Assembly: GCA_001464955.1 (NCBI GenBank)
Contig: LNEM01000030.1
Coordinates: forward strand, 744,001 to 808,000
DNA: 64,000 nt
Direction: 5' to 3'
Origin: Rhizobiales bacterium Ga0077537
Lineage (GTDB): Bacteria > Pseudomonadota > Alphaproteobacteria > Rhizobiales > Hyphomicrobiaceae
Part shown: positions 62,729 through 64,000 of the stretch, piece after piece
How positions within the stretch are numbered: position 1 is the first letter of the stretch
Layout of the letters: each line of letters starts with the position of its first letter
The notes under the pieces: generated by a model
Database searches by the model: none
Seen by the model: the letters and a program-made list of their open reading frames with translations, nothing else
What the model was told of the DNA's origin: nothing
Position numbers and translations under genes: made by a program

Positions 62729-64000
62729 TCATTTGGCCGCGGCGAGTTTCCCGGCGTCCGCCCTGCGCATCGTGAACCCCTCGTAGCCGTTGGCGGCGAT
62801 CTCGTCGCATTTGGCCCGATAGACTCCGACGCCGCCGATGTACGGCAGGAAAACGCGCGGCTTGCCGGGGATGTTCGCCCCCATGTACCAGGACGCGGCC
62901 TTCGGATAGAGCGTCTTGTAGGCCGTCTCGGTATTGTGGACGTTCCAGGCGTCCTGCGCCTCGCGCGTCGGCTCGACGGTCGCGACGCCGTTCCGCTCCG
63001 CATGCGCGATGCAGTCCGTCATCCAGTCCACGTGCTGCTCGATCGAGACGATCATGTTCGAGAGCACCGACGGGCTCTGCGGCCCCGTGATCATGAACAT
63101 GTTCGGGAACCCGGCCGACATCATGCCGAGATACGTGCGCGGCCCGTCCTTCCATTCGTCCTTGAGCGCCAACGCATCGCGGCCCCGGATGTCGATCCGT
63201 TCGAGCGTGCCGGTCATCGCGTCGAAGCCCGTGGCGAACACGATGGCGTCGAATTCGTAGTCCTTGCCGCCCTGCTTGAGCCCCTTCGGCGTGAGTTCCT
63301 CGACGGGAGCATTGCGAATATCGACAAGCTTCACGTTCGGCCGGTTGAAGGTTTCGAAGTAGTCGGTATCGACGCAGATCCGCTTCGTCCCGATCGGATA
63401 GTCTTTGGCCGCCAGCAGCTCGGCCGTCGCCGGATCCTTGACGATCTGGCGGATTTTCTGGCGCACGAACTCGGCCGCCGTCTCGTTCGAGTCCGCGTTG
63501 ACGATCAGGTCGTTGAACGCCGCCATGAACGTCGTGCCACCCGACTTCCAGCGCGCTTCGAAAACCTCGCGCCGCGTCGCCTCGTCGACCTCGACCGCGC
63601 CCTTGTCGCTCAGCGGCGTGATGACGCCGTTCCGCGTCATGCGTGCCTTGGCGCGGTGCTCGCGGTAGCTGCTCTTCCAGTGCTGCTCGTAGGCATCGTC
63701 CATCGGCCGGTTGCGCGACGGGATCGAGTAGTTGGGCGTCCGCTGGAACACCGTGATGTGCGCCGCCTGCTCGGCGATCACCGGAAGGGCCTGGATCGCC
63801 GACGATCCGGTCCCGATCAGCCCGACCCGCATCCCGGTGAAGTCTACGCCTTCGTGCGGCCAGTAGCCGGTGTGATAGGTCTTGCCCGTATAGCTCTCGA
63901 GCCCCTTGAAATCGGGCACCCGCGCCGTCGAGAGGCATCCTGTCGCCATGATCAGCCAGCGCGCCGAGACGAGATCGCCGCGGTTCGTCTTGACCGTCCA
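62729..64000 (-). CDS. Baeyer-Villiger-type flavin-containing monooxygenase (5' partial)
   Basis: The C-terminal 423 residues or so of an FAD/NADPH-dependent monooxygenase; the N terminus with the first FAD motif lies beyond the window. Visible are M-A-T-G-C-L-S, the Baeyer-Villiger fingerprint region Y-T-G-K-T-Y-H-T-G-Y-W-P (F replaced by Y at the first place), the NADPH loop G-L-I-G-T-G-S-S-A-I-Q, and the C-terminal F-A-T-G-F-D-A-M-T-G and G-P-Q-S-P-S. This fits enzymes like cyclohexanone monooxygenase that turn ketones into esters or lactones; substrate unknown. The gene is open to base 64000 without a start. Confidence 0.92.
   Translation of the reverse strand, partial: WTVKTNRGDLVSARWLIMATGCLSTARVPDFKGLESYTGKTYHTGYWPHEGVDFTGMRVGLIGTGSSAIQALPVIAEQAAHITVFQRTPNYSIPSRNRPMDDAYEQHWKSSYREHRAKARMTRNGVITPLSDKGAVEVDEATRREVFEARWKSGGTTFMAAFNDLIVNADSNETAAEFVRQKIRQIVKDPATAELLAAKDYPIGTKRICVDTDYFETFNRPNVKLVDIRNAPVEELTPKGLKQGGKDYEFDAIVFATGFDAMTGTLERIDIRGRDALALKDEWKDGPRTYLGMMSAGFPNMFMITGPQSPSVLSNMIVSIEQHVDWMTDCIAHAERNGVATVEPTREAQDAWNVHNTETAYKTLYPKAASWYMGANIPGKPRVFLPYIGGVGVYRAKCDEIAANGYEGFTMRRADAGKLAAAK

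Overview
This is a GC-rich, gene-dense stretch of an alphaproteobacterial chromosome, most probably from the Hyphomicrobiales (Rhizobiales). I base this on gene order. DUF983-SURF1 is followed by threonine synthase and an M16 peptidase. murA, DUF2948, hisD, UPF0262 and a low-molecular-weight phosphatase form one cluster. hemC-hemD-Mic60-like-HemY lies divergent from tsaD. The gene set and composition look like core chromosome. I found no insertion sequence, integrase, phage gene, CRISPR array, rRNA or tRNA, and no gene-free gap above 300 bases. Genus and species cannot be named from the sequence alone.

Layout. 1-8.1 kb (+): the end of a cytochrome-oxidase assembly cluster (DUF983, SURF1), threonine synthase, M16 peptidase, GNAT acetyltransferase and a large membrane GGDEF/EAL protein whose two catalytic domains both look degenerate. 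8.2-15.2 kb: YqgE, a DsbD-like periplasmic protein, a membrane cyclase with heme-type histidines and a ferredoxin domain, then on the minus strand a membrane-anchored Ser/Thr kinase, an OmpA-family protein and a secreted proline-rich protein that shares a short N-terminal module with the OmpA protein. 15.4-23.6 kb: a PEP-mutase/isocitrate-lyase-family enzyme and an aspartate dehydrogenase, divergent from a five-gene branched-chain-amino-acid-type ABC importer (order G-F-H-M-K), then a MATE exporter.

23.6-34.7 kb is a catabolic and accessory stretch: cytochrome P450, a small secreted protein, a tightly overlapping SDR/phosphotransferase/DUF6285 operon, a CaiB-type CoA transferase with a luciferase-like monooxygenase, a PfkB kinase, DUF1028, MAPEG, an RsmB-type RNA methyltransferase and an alpha/beta hydrolase. 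34.7-40.3 kb (-) is the murA-hisD operon, interrupted by a DMT transporter. 40.4-48.7 kb carries a CDF metal transporter, an MsbA-like ABC exporter, a second DMT transporter, a second CaiB transferase with a DUF1932 dehydrogenase, and a 747-residue TPR protein of unknown role.

48.9-56.6 kb holds tsaD and, divergently, hemC-hemD-Mic60-like-HemY, which links tetrapyrrole synthesis to inner-membrane architecture, followed by an ATC-hydrolase-family protein and a hypothetical protein. 56.8-64 kb holds clpB with a clear intrinsic terminator, a secreted SH3/LprI-like protein, a MOSC protein, a nitronate monooxygenase and a Baeyer-Villiger-type monooxygenase cut by the window edge.

The most unusual points are the 6TM/ferredoxin cyclase lacking its first metal aspartate, the doubly degenerate GGDEF/EAL protein, a LivG ATPase without the ABC signature, the kinase/OmpA/proline-rich cluster with its shared module, and the TPR protein with its W...QMNLG repeats.
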